From: Conexibacter sp. SYSU D00693
GTDB taxonomy: Bacteria; Actinomycetota; Thermoleophilia; Solirubrobacterales; Solirubrobacteraceae
Assembly: GCF_017084525.1 (NCBI RefSeq)
Contig: NZ_CP070950.1
Span: forward strand, 2,170,001-2,234,000
Direction: 5' to 3'
DNA: 64,000 nt
This document shows positions 1 to 7,395 of the stretch, piece by piece (within the stretch, counting starts at the first letter, position 1; every line of letters begins with the position of its first letter). Both the position numbers and the translations under genes were made by a program. The notes below the pieces were generated by a model that made no database searches, was not told the DNA's origin, and was given only the letters and a program-made list of their open reading frames with translations.

Positions 1-391
1 GCTGGCGGGCCGCGGCCCGGCGGTCCGCGGCGTCCTCGTGGTCGACGGCATGGGGGGCGTGATCGGCGAGCTGCACGCCTGGCTGGCCCGCGAGGCGTTC
101 ACCGTCGCCGGCGGCGCGCCGGAGCTGGCGCTCGCCCCGGACGACCTCGACCTCGAGGAGGGCTTCCTCGGCGAGGGCTACGGCGTCCCGACCGCTGAGG
201 GGCTCGATGCCATCCGGCTGCTCGCCCGCACCGAGGCGATCGTCTGCGACCCCGTCTACACCGGCAAGGCGCTGGCCTGCCTCGTCGCGCGCGCACGCGC
301 AGGCGCCTACGCGGGGGGTCCCGTCGTCTTCTGGCACACCGGCGGCTGGCCCGCCGTCTTCACCGCCGAGCACGCCGCCGCCCTGACCTAG
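1..391 (+). CDS. D-cysteine desulfhydrase / ACC deaminase family protein, C-terminal part
   Basis: Only the last ~129 codons are in the window; the frame is open from base 2, so the true start is upstream. The family uses PLP to break down D-cysteine (to pyruvate, H2S and ammonia) or ACC. The tail carries the family's late signature: a glycine-rich GYGVPTAEGLDAIRLLARTE stretch, then DPVYTGKA and VVFWHTGGWPAVF, as in DcyD-like proteins. An internal ATG at 38 is not the start because homologous-looking sequence continues in frame before it. Substrate cannot be settled from the tail. The stop is followed after six bases by a palindromic repeat. Confidence 0.8.
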   Translation, partial: LAGRGPAVRGVLVVDGMGGVIGELHAWLAREAFTVAGGAPELALAPDDLDLEEGFLGEGYGVPTAEGLDAIRLLARTEAIVCDPVYTGKALACLVARARAGAYAGGPVVFWHTGGWPAVFTAEHAAALT

Positions 392-397
392 CCGCGC

Positions 398-418
398 AAG
401 GTGCCTGGCACCTTTCAT
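398..418. repeat. Palindromic element, AAGGTGCC-T-GGCACCTT type
   Basis: A perfect 8+1+8 inverted repeat (398-405 and 407-414 around T406), followed by TTCA. The same palindrome occurs twice at 40803-40869. It lies just past the stop of the desulfhydrase-like gene and before the MarR gene. It resembles REP-type dispersed palindromes; it could also act as a hairpin terminator, but no T-run follows. Confidence 0.8.
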
Positions 419-438
419 AGTGGTGCTACATAGATGGT

Positions 439-858
439 GTGGATCCCGGAAGCCTGGCCCGTGAGCTCGACGAGCACCTGCGCGACCTGCAGCGCGTCCT
501 GCGCCGCGAGGCCGTCTACGGGCTGAGCGTCACCGCCGCCTCCGTCCTCGCTCGCGTCGCGCACGACGGTCCGCTGCGGGTGACCGAGCTCGCCGTTGCC
601 GAGGAGGTCGCCCAGCCGACGATGACCGCCCTGGTCGGCCGGCTCGAGCAGCGTGGCCTCGTCGCCCGGGAGCCCGACCCGGCCGACGGGCGCGCCGTCC
701 TCGTCTCCATCACCCGCGAGGGCGGTGAGCGGCTCGCCGTGGTCCGCGAGGCGCGCGAGCACGCGCTGGCCCGCCGCCTCGACCGCCTCGACGGCGAGGA
801 GCGCGCGGCGCTGACCGCCGCCCTCCCCGCCCTCGGGCACCTGTCCCAGCCCGCCTAG
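439..858 (+). CDS. MarR-family transcriptional regulator
   Basis: 139 aa from a GTG at 439. Winged-helix architecture of the MarR family: a dimerising N-terminal helix (about 1-30), a helix-turn-helix around 43-68 containing QPTMTALVGRLEQRGL, and a wing with DPADGRAVLVSIT at about 77-92. The ligand is unknown. No other start in this frame is close, and there is no clear Shine-Dalgarno. Two direct repeats, CATAGTGGTG at 416-425 and CATAGATGGTG at 429-439, abut the start and may be an autoregulatory site (inference). The last ten codons (LGHLSQPA) are a diverged first copy of the 66-bp repeat that follows. Confidence 0.8.
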   Translation: MDPGSLARELDEHLRDLQRVLRREAVYGLSVTAASVLARVAHDGPLRVTELAVAEEVAQPTMTALVGRLEQRGLVAREPDPADGRAVLVSITREGGERLAVVREAREHALARRLDRLDGEERAALTAALPALGHLSQPA

Positions 859-1089
859 CGTGCGAAGAAGGGGACAGTCCCCTGGTTCGCCCTCGCCCTC
901 GGGCGCCTGTCCCAGCCCGCCCCGCGTGCGAAGAAGGGGACAGTCCCCTGGTTCGCCCCCGCCCTCGGGCGCCTGTCCCAGCCCGCCCCGCGTGCGAAGA
1001 AGGGGACAGTCCCCTGGTTCGCCCTCGCCCTCGGGCGCCTGTCCCAGCCCGCCCCGCGTGCGAAGAAGGGGACAGTCCCCTGGTTCGCA
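829..1089. repeat. Tandem array of four 66-bp units, each with a GGGGACAGTCCCC palindrome
   Basis: Units start at 829, 895, 961 and 1027, exactly 66 bp apart and nearly identical through the whole unit. Each holds GGGGACAGTCCCC (6+1+6) inside a wider 29-base imperfect dyad with outer arms GCGAA and TTCGC. The first unit begins inside the MarR reading frame and differs at the point that creates its TAG stop. Apart from this array, the 241 bp between 859 and 1099 hold no gene; open frames through the array are low-complexity Arg/Pro/Gly artefacts. Confidence 0.9.
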
Positions 1090-1099
1090 CTAGCGTTGG

Positions 1100-1861
1100 G
1101 TGCCCGTGCTGAGGACGGTCCGCGCCACGAGGTACGTCGCACCCCTGCGCGAGGGCGGGTCGATGCCCGCGCTCGTCGAGGCCGACGACGACGGCCTCTA
1201 CGTCGTCAAGCTCCGCGGCGCGGGGCAGGGACGGCTGGCGCTCGTGGCCGAGGTCCTCGCCGGCGAGCTGGCCCGCGCGCTCGACCTCCCGGTGCCCGAG
1301 CTCGTCGTCGCCGACGTCGACACGGAGCTCGCCCGGGCCGAGCCCGACCCGGAGATCCAGGAGCTCGTCCAGGCCAGCGGCGGGACGAACGCCGGGCTGG
1401 ACTTCCTGCCCGGCGCGCTGCCGTACGCGCCGTCGACCGGCCGCCCGCCCGGCCCGGACCTCGCCGCGGCGGTCGTGTGGTTCGACTGCCTCGTGGAGAA
1501 CGTCGACCGCACGCCGCGCAACCCCAACCTCCTGATGTGGCACGGCCGGCTGTGGCTCATCGACCACGGCGCCGCGCTCTTCCGCCAGCACGCCGGGCTG
1601 GACCACGCCGACCCGGCCGCGCCGCTGCCGATGGCCGCCCAGCACGTCCTGCTCGACGCCGCCGGCCCGCTGCCCGACGCGGCGCAGCGCCTCGCGCCCA
1701 AGGTCGACGAGCCGCTGCTGCGCGCGATCGTCGACGCCATCCCGCCGGACTGGTTCGCCGGCGACCCGCCGGAGGCCTACGTCGAGCACCTGCTCGCCCG
1801 CGTCGCCGCGTCGGACGCCTGGACCGCCCACGCCGAGGAGCACCGTGCCCGGCGGCGCTGA
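1100..1861 (+). CDS. HipA-like kinase domain protein
   Basis: 253 aa from GTG at 1100 (another GTG in frame at 1106). It looks like the short, single-lobe HipA-related kinase family (HipA_2 type). Visible kinase-like positions are VVKLRG with Lys37, NVDRTPRNPNLL at 134-145 (catalytic-loop-like Asp and Asn) and LIDHGAALF at 153-161 (metal-binding Asp). It is much shorter than toxin HipA (about 440 aa) and has no HipB-like antitoxin upstream. The next gene overlaps it by 17 bp and belongs to a family (DUF3037) often paired with it, so the two probably work together. The target is unknown. Confidence 0.75.
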   Translation: MPVLRTVRATRYVAPLREGGSMPALVEADDDGLYVVKLRGAGQGRLALVAEVLAGELARALDLPVPELVVADVDTELARAEPDPEIQELVQASGGTNAGLDFLPGALPYAPSTGRPPGPDLAAAVVWFDCLVENVDRTPRNPNLLMWHGRLWLIDHGAALFRQHAGLDHADPAAPLPMAAQHVLLDAAGPLPDAAQRLAPKVDEPLLRAIVDAIPPDWFAGDPPEAYVEHLLARVAASDAWTAHAEEHRARRR

Positions 1862-2231
1862 GGCCTTCCAGTACGCCGTCTGGCGGGTCGTCCCGTCGCT
1901 GCCCCGCGGGGAGCGGGTCAACGTCGGCGTCGTGCTCTTCTGCCGCCGCGCGCGCTTCCTCGACGCGATCGTCGACGTCGACGAGGCGCGGGTGCGGGCC
2001 ATCGCCCCCGACCTCGACCTCGACGCGGTCCGCGCGCACCTCGAGGGGCTCGTGCGGGTCGCGCGGGGCGAGCCCGACGCCGGACCGGTCGCCGCGATGG
2101 AGCCGTCGGACCGCTTCGGCTACCTCACCGCGCCCGCGTCGACCGTCGTGCAGCCCGGAGAGGTGCACGTCGGGCTCTGCACGGACCCGGCGTCAGACCT
2201 CCGCCGGCTGGCCGACGAGCTGGTCCGCTGA
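1845..2231 (+). CDS. DUF3037 family protein
   Basis: 128 aa from GTG at 1845, overlapping the HipA-like kinase by 17 bp. The N-terminus FQYAVWRVVPSLPRGERVNVGVVLFC is the family hallmark, followed by an Arg/Glu-rich helical half. The biochemical role of the family is not established; recurrent pairing with HipA-like kinases suggests an adaptor or substrate. The 3' end overlaps the convergent transporter gene by 39 bp, so there is no room for an intergenic terminator. Confidence 0.75.
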   Translation: MPGGAEAFQYAVWRVVPSLPRGERVNVGVVLFCRRARFLDAIVDVDEARVRAIAPDLDLDAVRAHLEGLVRVARGEPDAGPVAAMEPSDRFGYLTAPASTVVQPGEVHVGLCTDPASDLRRLADELVR

Positions 2232-3101
2232 CTGCGGCGGCGGCTCCTCGGCGTTGCGGCGGGCCATCACGCGGGCGAACAGCCCGGCGGTGATGAACAT
2301 GAAGGCGCTGTAGACCGCGGCCGGGATGGCGAGGTCGGAGTCGATCGTCCCCGCCACGGCGATGGCGAGCGTCGAGTTGTGCAGGCCCAGCTCGAGCGAG
2401 ATCGCCGTGGACTGGCGGCCGTCGAGGCGCGCGACGCGGGCCGTGGCGTAGGAGACGCTCATCGCCAGGACGTTGAGCGCGAGGCACGCGCCCGCCACGG
2501 CGGTGAACTCGTCGAGCACCGTCTCGGCCTCGCTGGCCACCGCGCCGACGACCACCAGCAGGAAGATGCCGAACGCCGTCCTCTTGGCCTGTGGCTCGCG
2601 CGCCATCGCCTTCTCCGGGTCGCGGCTGCGCAGCCACATGCCCAGCGCGAGCGGGAGGACCGTGATGGCGAAGACCCGCGCGACGATGCTGAGCATCTCC
2701 GGGTCCTCGGCCAGCGCGGTCGCGTCGAAGCGGTCCGTGGCGAGCTCGAGGTAGAGCGGGACGGTGATGGCGGCGCTCGCGCTGGAGATCGCCGTCATGG
2801 ACACCGACAGCGCGGTGTCGCCGCGCGCGAGGTGCGTGAGGAGGTTGGCCATCGTCCCGCCGGGGGACGCGCCGAGGAGCACCAGGCCGACCGCCAGCAC
2901 CGGGTCGAGGCCGAAGACCTCGGCGACGAGGAAGGCGAGCCCGGGCGCGATGACCAGGAGGTTGGCGAGGCCGATGGCGACGCCCTTGGGGACCGTGAAG
3001 ATCCGCCGGAAGTCGTCGAGCGTCAGGGACAGCCCGAGGACGACCATGATCACCGCCAGGGCTGCCGGCAGCAGGACGTCGGTGATCACGGACCCCTCCA
3101 C
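2193..3101 (-). CDS. Bile acid:sodium symporter (BASS) family transporter
   Basis: 302 aa with about nine hydrophobic segments spread over the chain, e.g. TDVLLPAALAVIMVVLGLSL at about 7-26. The glycine/proline stretch LLGASPGGTMANLLTHLARG and the late LELGLHNSTLAIAVAG match the BASS/ACR3 fold family, which moves organic anions with sodium. The Asn/Gln-rich unwound helices are consistent with a Na+ site. Substrate is not predictable: bile acids, keto acids and other organic anions are all carried by relatives. It is monocistronic and faces away from the TrmH gene upstream. Confidence 0.75.
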   Translation of the reverse strand: MEGSVITDVLLPAALAVIMVVLGLSLTLDDFRRIFTVPKGVAIGLANLLVIAPGLAFLVAEVFGLDPVLAVGLVLLGASPGGTMANLLTHLARGDTALSVSMTAISSASAAITVPLYLELATDRFDATALAEDPEMLSIVARVFAITVLPLALGMWLRSRDPEKAMAREPQAKRTAFGIFLLVVVGAVASEAETVLDEFTAVAGACLALNVLAMSVSYATARVARLDGRQSTAISLELGLHNSTLAIAVAGTIDSDLAIPAAVYSAFMFITAGLFARVMARRNAEEPPPQSADQLVGQPAEV

Positions 3102-3159
3102 CCGCGCGACCCTAACCGCGGGTCCGCGCCCGACGCGCCGGATCGAGGACGAACGGCCG

Positions 3160-3918
3160 TCAGCGGCGGGCGAGCACCGCGACGAGGATCGCCGCGGCCG
3201 CCGACACGTTGAGCGACTCGAACCCCGCCGCGGGGATCGAGACCGTCAGGTCGCAGCGCGCGAGGTCGTCCCCGGCGAGCCCGTCGCGCTCCGCGCCGAG
3301 CACGACCACGGCGCCCTCGGGCAGCTCGCCGGGCGCGACGCCGCCGCGCGGGACGGCGGCCGCCAGCGGCGGGCGGCCGGTGAGGGCCGCGAGGTCCGCG
3401 AGCGAGGCGCCGGTGCGCACGAGGCCGGGCCGCAGCGCCGCACCCAGCGACGCGCGCAGCGCCCGGCGCGCGAAGGGGTCGCCGCCGGTGAGCAGCACCC
3501 GGGGGACCCCGAACGCCGCGCCCGTGCGCACGATCGACCCGACGTTGCCCTCGTCGCGCACCCCCGCGAGGACGAGCGCGCGGGGCGGCAGCTCGTCGAG
3601 CGGCGGGGGCGGGGGCAGGCGCACGCGCGCGACGACGCGCGGCGGCTGGCCGAGCGCGGCGAGGGCCCGCAGGGCGTCGGCGGCGGCGTCGTCGACCGGG
3701 ACGCCCGGCGGCAGCCGGTCGCGCCACGGCGCGCGCGCCGCGTGGCCGGGCGCGCAGAGGACCCAGTCGGGCAGCAGCCCCTCGTCCAGCGCCGCGCCCA
3801 GCAGCTCGTCGCCGTCGAGCGCGACGGCCTGCGCGGCCGCCCGCGCGTCCGCGTCGCGCAGCAGCGCCGCGGCGTCGACGACCCGCGGGTCGCGCGCGCT
3901 GGACGCCGGCCGGGCCAC
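3160..3918 (-). CDS. TrmH/SpoU-family RNA 2'-O-methyltransferase
   Basis: 252 aa from GTG at 3918. The C-terminal SPOUT domain has all three motifs: motif 1 NVGSIVRTGAAFGV (125-138, Asn125 and Arg131), motif 2 LGAERDGL (207-214, Glu210) and motif 3 SIPAAGFESLNVSAAAAIL (227-245, Asn237). The N-terminal ~110 residues fit an L30e-like substrate-binding domain. These enzymes methylate 2'-OH of rRNA or tRNA; Pro/Arg runs near 100-110 are probably a linker. It starts 9 bases after the acetyltransferase gene, so the two form a small operon. The exact RNA target is unknown. Confidence 0.85.
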   Translation of the reverse strand: MARPASSARDPRVVDAAALLRDADARAAAQAVALDGDELLGAALDEGLLPDWVLCAPGHAARAPWRDRLPPGVPVDDAAADALRALAALGQPPRVVARVRLPPPPPLDELPPRALVLAGVRDEGNVGSIVRTGAAFGVPRVLLTGGDPFARRALRASLGAALRPGLVRTGASLADLAALTGRPPLAAAVPRGGVAPGELPEGAVVVLGAERDGLAGDDLARCDLTVSIPAAGFESLNVSAAAAILVAVLARR

Positions 3919-3927
3919 CGAGCGGGG

Positions 3928-4455
3928 CTAGCCCTCGGGCTCGGGGTCGCTCGCCAGCCGCGCCCACAGCTGGGCGTCGATGCGCACGTCCTGCTTGAGG
4001 TGGGCGTGGCGCATGGTCCCCTCGAGCACGTAGCCACAGCGCTCGGCGACCTTCTGGGACGCCGGGTTCTCGGCGTCGATGATGAGCGTCGCACGCAGCA
4101 CGTCCTGCTCGTCGAAGGTCCAACGCGTCATCCATCGCAGCATCGCCGTCGCGGCGCCGCGACCGCGGGCCGGCGGGGCGACGAGGTAGCCGATCTCCGC
4201 CTCGCGCGCGGCCCGGTCGATCGTCGGCGCCATGACCACGCCGACGAACGCCCCGGCCTCGTCGAAGACCGCGAACGCGTCGGCGGTGCCCTCGGCCCGG
4301 CCGCGCTCGTAGCGCGGGATCCAGTGCTCACCGCCGTAGCCCGGCGGCGTCGGCACGGGCACGCGCGTGAAGCGCTGGGTGCCCTCGTCCTTGGCGAGCT
4401 CGTCGAGGTGCGCCGCGTGCTCGGCGACCAGTGGCGTGTAGCGCAGACCCTGCAT
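3928..4455 (-). CDS. GNAT family N-acetyltransferase (RimJ/RimL type)
   Basis: 175 aa from ATG at 4455; ATG 4464 and GTG 4491 are in-frame alternatives. The open frame extends further but into the divergent cupin promoter region with low-complexity sequence. The acetyl-CoA loop is visible as YLVAPPARGRGAATAMLRWM, followed by IDAENPASQKVAERCGYVLEGTMR, typical of the RimJ/RimL branch that acetylates protein N-termini or small amines. Substrate unknown. It is cotranscribed with the TrmH gene. Confidence 0.8.
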   Translation of the reverse strand: MQGLRYTPLVAEHAAHLDELAKDEGTQRFTRVPVPTPPGYGGEHWIPRYERGRAEGTADAFAVFDEAGAFVGVVMAPTIDRAAREAEIGYLVAPPARGRGAATAMLRWMTRWTFDEQDVLRATLIIDAENPASQKVAERCGYVLEGTMRHAHLKQDVRIDAQLWARLASDPEPEG

Positions 4456-4537
4456 CGCGGCCATCCTGCCAAGCGCGGCCCGTTCGGACACCCGGGTTCC
4501 CCCCAGCGGGTGAGCCGGGCGCCGGTACGGTCCTGCC

Positions 4538-5122
4538 GTGACCGGGCCATCAGCGCCGCCCGACCCGCTCGCGGGGCCGCTGCCCCCGCCGGTGGTCGCC
4601 CGCTTCACCGCCCCTGACGGACGTGCGACCGTCGCCCTGCGCGCGCCCGTCTGGCTCGACGGCGCGTGGTGGACGTGCCTGGACCGCTCCTACCGCGCCG
4701 GCGCCGGCTTCCTCGCGCCCCACCGCCACGCGCACACCGACGAGGTGCACATGGTGCGCGACGGGACGGTCCGGCTCGTGCAGGGCGTGCGCCGGCGCAC
4801 CGCCCGGCCCGGCGACGTCGTGGTCGTCCCGGCCGGCACCCCCCACGTCGACCCGTGGGCGACGGCCGACGGGCCGGCCACGGTGACGACGCTCCTGGGC
4901 CCGGCGGCCCCCGAGTGGCTGGCCTTCGGCCTGCACCTCGGCCGCGCCACCCGTGCCGGCCGGCTGACGCGGCGCGGCCAGCCGCCGCTGCCGGCGGTCA
5001 TGGCCGCCGTCCACGCCAGCGGCGCCGACGTCCTGGCGGCGGGACTGCCGGCGGCGCTGCAGCAGCGGGTCACGACCCCCGCGCTCGCAGCCCTGGGCCG
5101 TGCCATGGGAGCGACGGCGTGA
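4538..5122 (+). CDS. Cupin-domain protein
   Basis: 194 aa from GTG at 4538. A single cupin_2 barrel spans about 50-115 with the metal-binding pattern HRHAHTDEVH (His62, His64, His66, Glu69, His71) and the second motif PGDVVVVPAGTPHVDPW with His103. The C-terminal third is helical and lacks a known domain. Its stop overlaps the start of the molybdopterin oxidoreductase (GTGA), so the two are translationally coupled. It could bind or sense a small molecule or metal; no reaction can be assigned. Confidence 0.7.
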   Translation: MTGPSAPPDPLAGPLPPPVVARFTAPDGRATVALRAPVWLDGAWWTCLDRSYRAGAGFLAPHRHAHTDEVHMVRDGTVRLVQGVRRRTARPGDVVVVPAGTPHVDPWATADGPATVTTLLGPAAPEWLAFGLHLGRATRAGRLTRRGQPPLPAVMAAVHASGADVLAAGLPAALQQRVTTPALAALGRAMGATA

Positions 5123-7377
5123 GCGAGCAGCTGGTCACCTGCCCCATCTGCGAGGTCGCCTGCGGCGTCAAGGTGACCGTCGAGGGCGACCGCGTGACGG
5201 GCGTGCGCGGCGACCCGGATGCCCCCACCCGCGGCTTCATCTGCCCGAAGGGCGCCGCGCTGCAGGGCCTGCACCACGACCCCGACCGCCTGCGCGCCCC
5301 GCTCGTGCGCCGCGGCGGCACGCTGGTCGAGGTCTCCTGGGACGAGGCGTTCGCGGAGCTCGAGGCGCGGCTGGGCCCGGTGGTCCGCGAGAGCGGGCCC
5401 AACGCGGTCGCCTTCCACCTCGGCAACCCGCTCGCGCACGACTACGGCATGTGGACCTACGGCTGGGCGGCGTTGCGGCTGCTCGGCGCCCAGCAGGTCT
5501 ACACGACCGCCACCGTCGACCACATGCCGATGATGACCGCCGCCGGGCTCATGTTCGGCGCGCGCGACACGGCCTCGTTCACGATCCCGACGCCGGACGT
5601 CGACCGCTGCTCGCTGCTCGTGCTGGTCGGGTGCAACCCGCTCGTGTCCAACGCCACGGGCATCACCGCACCCCGCGGGCGGCTGCAGCGCATCCAGGAG
5701 CGCGGGGGCCGGATCGTGGTCGTCGACCCGGTGCGCACGCGCACCGCCGACGCCGCCGACGAGCACGTCGCGATCCGCCCGGGTGCGGACGCGGCGCTGC
5801 TGGCGGCGATGGTGCAGACGGTGTTCGCCGAGGGGCTCGAGGACCTCTCGCGGCTCGGCCCCCACCTGCACGGCGTCGACGCGCTGCGCGCCGCCGTCGC
5901 GCCCTTCACGCCGGAGGCGGTCGCCGCGCGCTGCGGGATCCCCGCCGCCGACGTCCGGCGCCTGGCCCGCGAGGTGGCGACCGCCGAGTCGGCCGCCCTC
6001 TACGGCCGGGTCGGCGCGATGACGCAGGCCTTCGGCTCGCTGACCTGCTGGCTGACCTACGCGCTGGCCGCGGTCACCGGCAACCTCGACCGCCCGGGCG
6101 GCATGCTCTTCCCGAAGGCCGCGGCGGCGACGCACAACACGCGCGGCACGCCGGGGCACGGGCCGGCCGCACCGATGGACCGGTGGCGCACGCCCTCGGG
6201 ACGCCACCCGGAGGTGCTGGGCGAGCTGCCGGTCGCGGCGCTGGCCGACGAGCTGCTCGCGCCCGGCACGCCGATCCGGGCGCTGGTCACCATGGCCGCC
6301 AACGGCGCGCGCTCGACGCCGGACAGCGCGAGGTACGAGGCGGCCCTCGAGGCGGTCGAGGTCCTCGTCTGCGTCGACCCGTACCTCAACGAGACGACGC
6401 GCCACGCCGACGTCGTGCTGCCGCCGCCCTCGCCGCTCGAGCGCGACCACCACGACGTCTTCTTCGAGCAGCTCACGAGCCGCAACCACGTGCGCTGGAC
6501 CCCGGCAGCCCTGCCGCCGGCGCCGGGGACGCCGACCGAGCACGACCTGCTGCTCGAGCTCGTCGCGGTGCTGGCGGGGCTGGGGGTCGTCGACCGCGCG
6601 ACGCTCGAGGACCTCCTGCTCTCGGCGCTCGTCCACGACGTGGTCGACGAGCCCGGCAGCGTGCTGGGCCACCGCGACCCGCAGGACCTCCTCGACGCGC
6701 TCGGCCCGGGTCGCGGTCCCCAGCGCGGGCTCGACCTCCTCCTGCGCGCCGGCCCCTACGGCGACCGCTTCGGCGAGCGCCCGGAGGGCCTGACGCTCGC
6801 CAGGCTGCAGCGCCACCCGCACGGCATCGACCTCGGCCCGCTGCAGCCGCGGCTGCCCGAGGTCCTGCGCACGCCGACCGGCAAGGTCGAGCTCGCGCCG
6901 CCCCGCCTCGTCGCCGACCTCGACCGCCTGCGGGACGACCTGGCCGCCGACCGGCCACTCGTCGTCGTCGGCCGCCGGCAGATCCGGTCGAACAACTCGT
7001 GGCTGCACAACGTCCCGTCGCTCATGCGCGGGCGCGAGCGCTGCACGCTGCAGGTCCACCCCGACGACGCGGGCGCGCGCGGGCTCGAGGACGGCGGGCT
7101 GTGCGAGCTGCGCTCCGCCGCCGGCGCGGTCCGGGCGACCGTCGAGGTCACCGACGCGGTGCGACCCGGCGTGGTCTCCCTCCCCCACGGCTGGGGCCAC
7201 GACGGCCCCGGCCTGCGTCTCTCCGTCGCCACGGAGCACCCCGGCGCGAACCTCAACGCGATCACCGGGCCGGGCGGCCTCGACGTGCCGTCGGGCAACG
7301 CGGCGCTCAGCGGCGTCGCGGTCGAGGTGACGCCCGTCGGGGCGTCGGCGGCGCAGCGCAGCCCGAGCGCGGGCTGA
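5119..7377 (+). CDS. Molybdopterin-dependent oxidoreductase, formate dehydrogenase-like large subunit
   Basis: 752 aa from GTG at 5119. An N-terminal [4Fe-4S] site is visible: Cys8, Cys11, Cys15 and Cys42 (CPICEVAC then GFICPKG). Then come the bis-MGD domains (LLVLVGCNPLVSNATG, VVVDPVRTRTADAADEHVAIRPGAD) and a C-terminal dinucleotide-binding domain with NSWLHNVPSLMRGRERCTL and HPDDAGARGLEDGG. This is the DMSO reductase superfamily, of FdhA/anaerobic-type paralogues found alone in actinobacteria. No small Fe-S or membrane subunit, FdhD or cofactor gene is nearby, so the redox partner is unknown. It ends 18 bases from the convergent mce operon. Confidence 0.8.
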   Translation: MSEQLVTCPICEVACGVKVTVEGDRVTGVRGDPDAPTRGFICPKGAALQGLHHDPDRLRAPLVRRGGTLVEVSWDEAFAELEARLGPVVRESGPNAVAFHLGNPLAHDYGMWTYGWAALRLLGAQQVYTTATVDHMPMMTAAGLMFGARDTASFTIPTPDVDRCSLLVLVGCNPLVSNATGITAPRGRLQRIQERGGRIVVVDPVRTRTADAADEHVAIRPGADAALLAAMVQTVFAEGLEDLSRLGPHLHGVDALRAAVAPFTPEAVAARCGIPAADVRRLAREVATAESAALYGRVGAMTQAFGSLTCWLTYALAAVTGNLDRPGGMLFPKAAAATHNTRGTPGHGPAAPMDRWRTPSGRHPEVLGELPVAALADELLAPGTPIRALVTMAANGARSTPDSARYEAALEAVEVLVCVDPYLNETTRHADVVLPPPSPLERDHHDVFFEQLTSRNHVRWTPAALPPAPGTPTEHDLLLELVAVLAGLGVVDRATLEDLLLSALVHDVVDEPGSVLGHRDPQDLLDALGPGRGPQRGLDLLLRAGPYGDRFGERPEGLTLARLQRHPHGIDLGPLQPRLPEVLRTPTGKVELAPPRLVADLDRLRDDLAADRPLVVVGRRQIRSNNSWLHNVPSLMRGRERCTLQVHPDDAGARGLEDGGLCELRSAAGAVRATVEVTDAVRPGVVSLPHGWGHDGPGLRLSVATEHPGANLNAITGPGGLDVPSGNAALSGVAVEVTPVGASAAQRSPSAG

Positions 7378-7395
7378 CCCCGAGGCGGTCGCCGC

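Noticed and set aside
829-1089. Regularly spaced palindromes that look like a small CRISPR array
   Set aside because: The whole 66-bp unit, including the part that would be a spacer, is repeated almost unchanged; there are no unique spacers and no cas genes.
860-1093. Open reading frames through the 66-bp repeats on both strands
   Set aside because: They exist only because 66 is a multiple of three; composition is Arg/Pro/Gly/Ser repeats with no ribosome site.
3928-4608. Longer start (4608) for the acetyltransferase
   Set aside because: The extra 51 residues are Gly/Ser/Pro-rich and would overlap the divergent cupin gene and its start; the domain begins right after the ATG at 4455.
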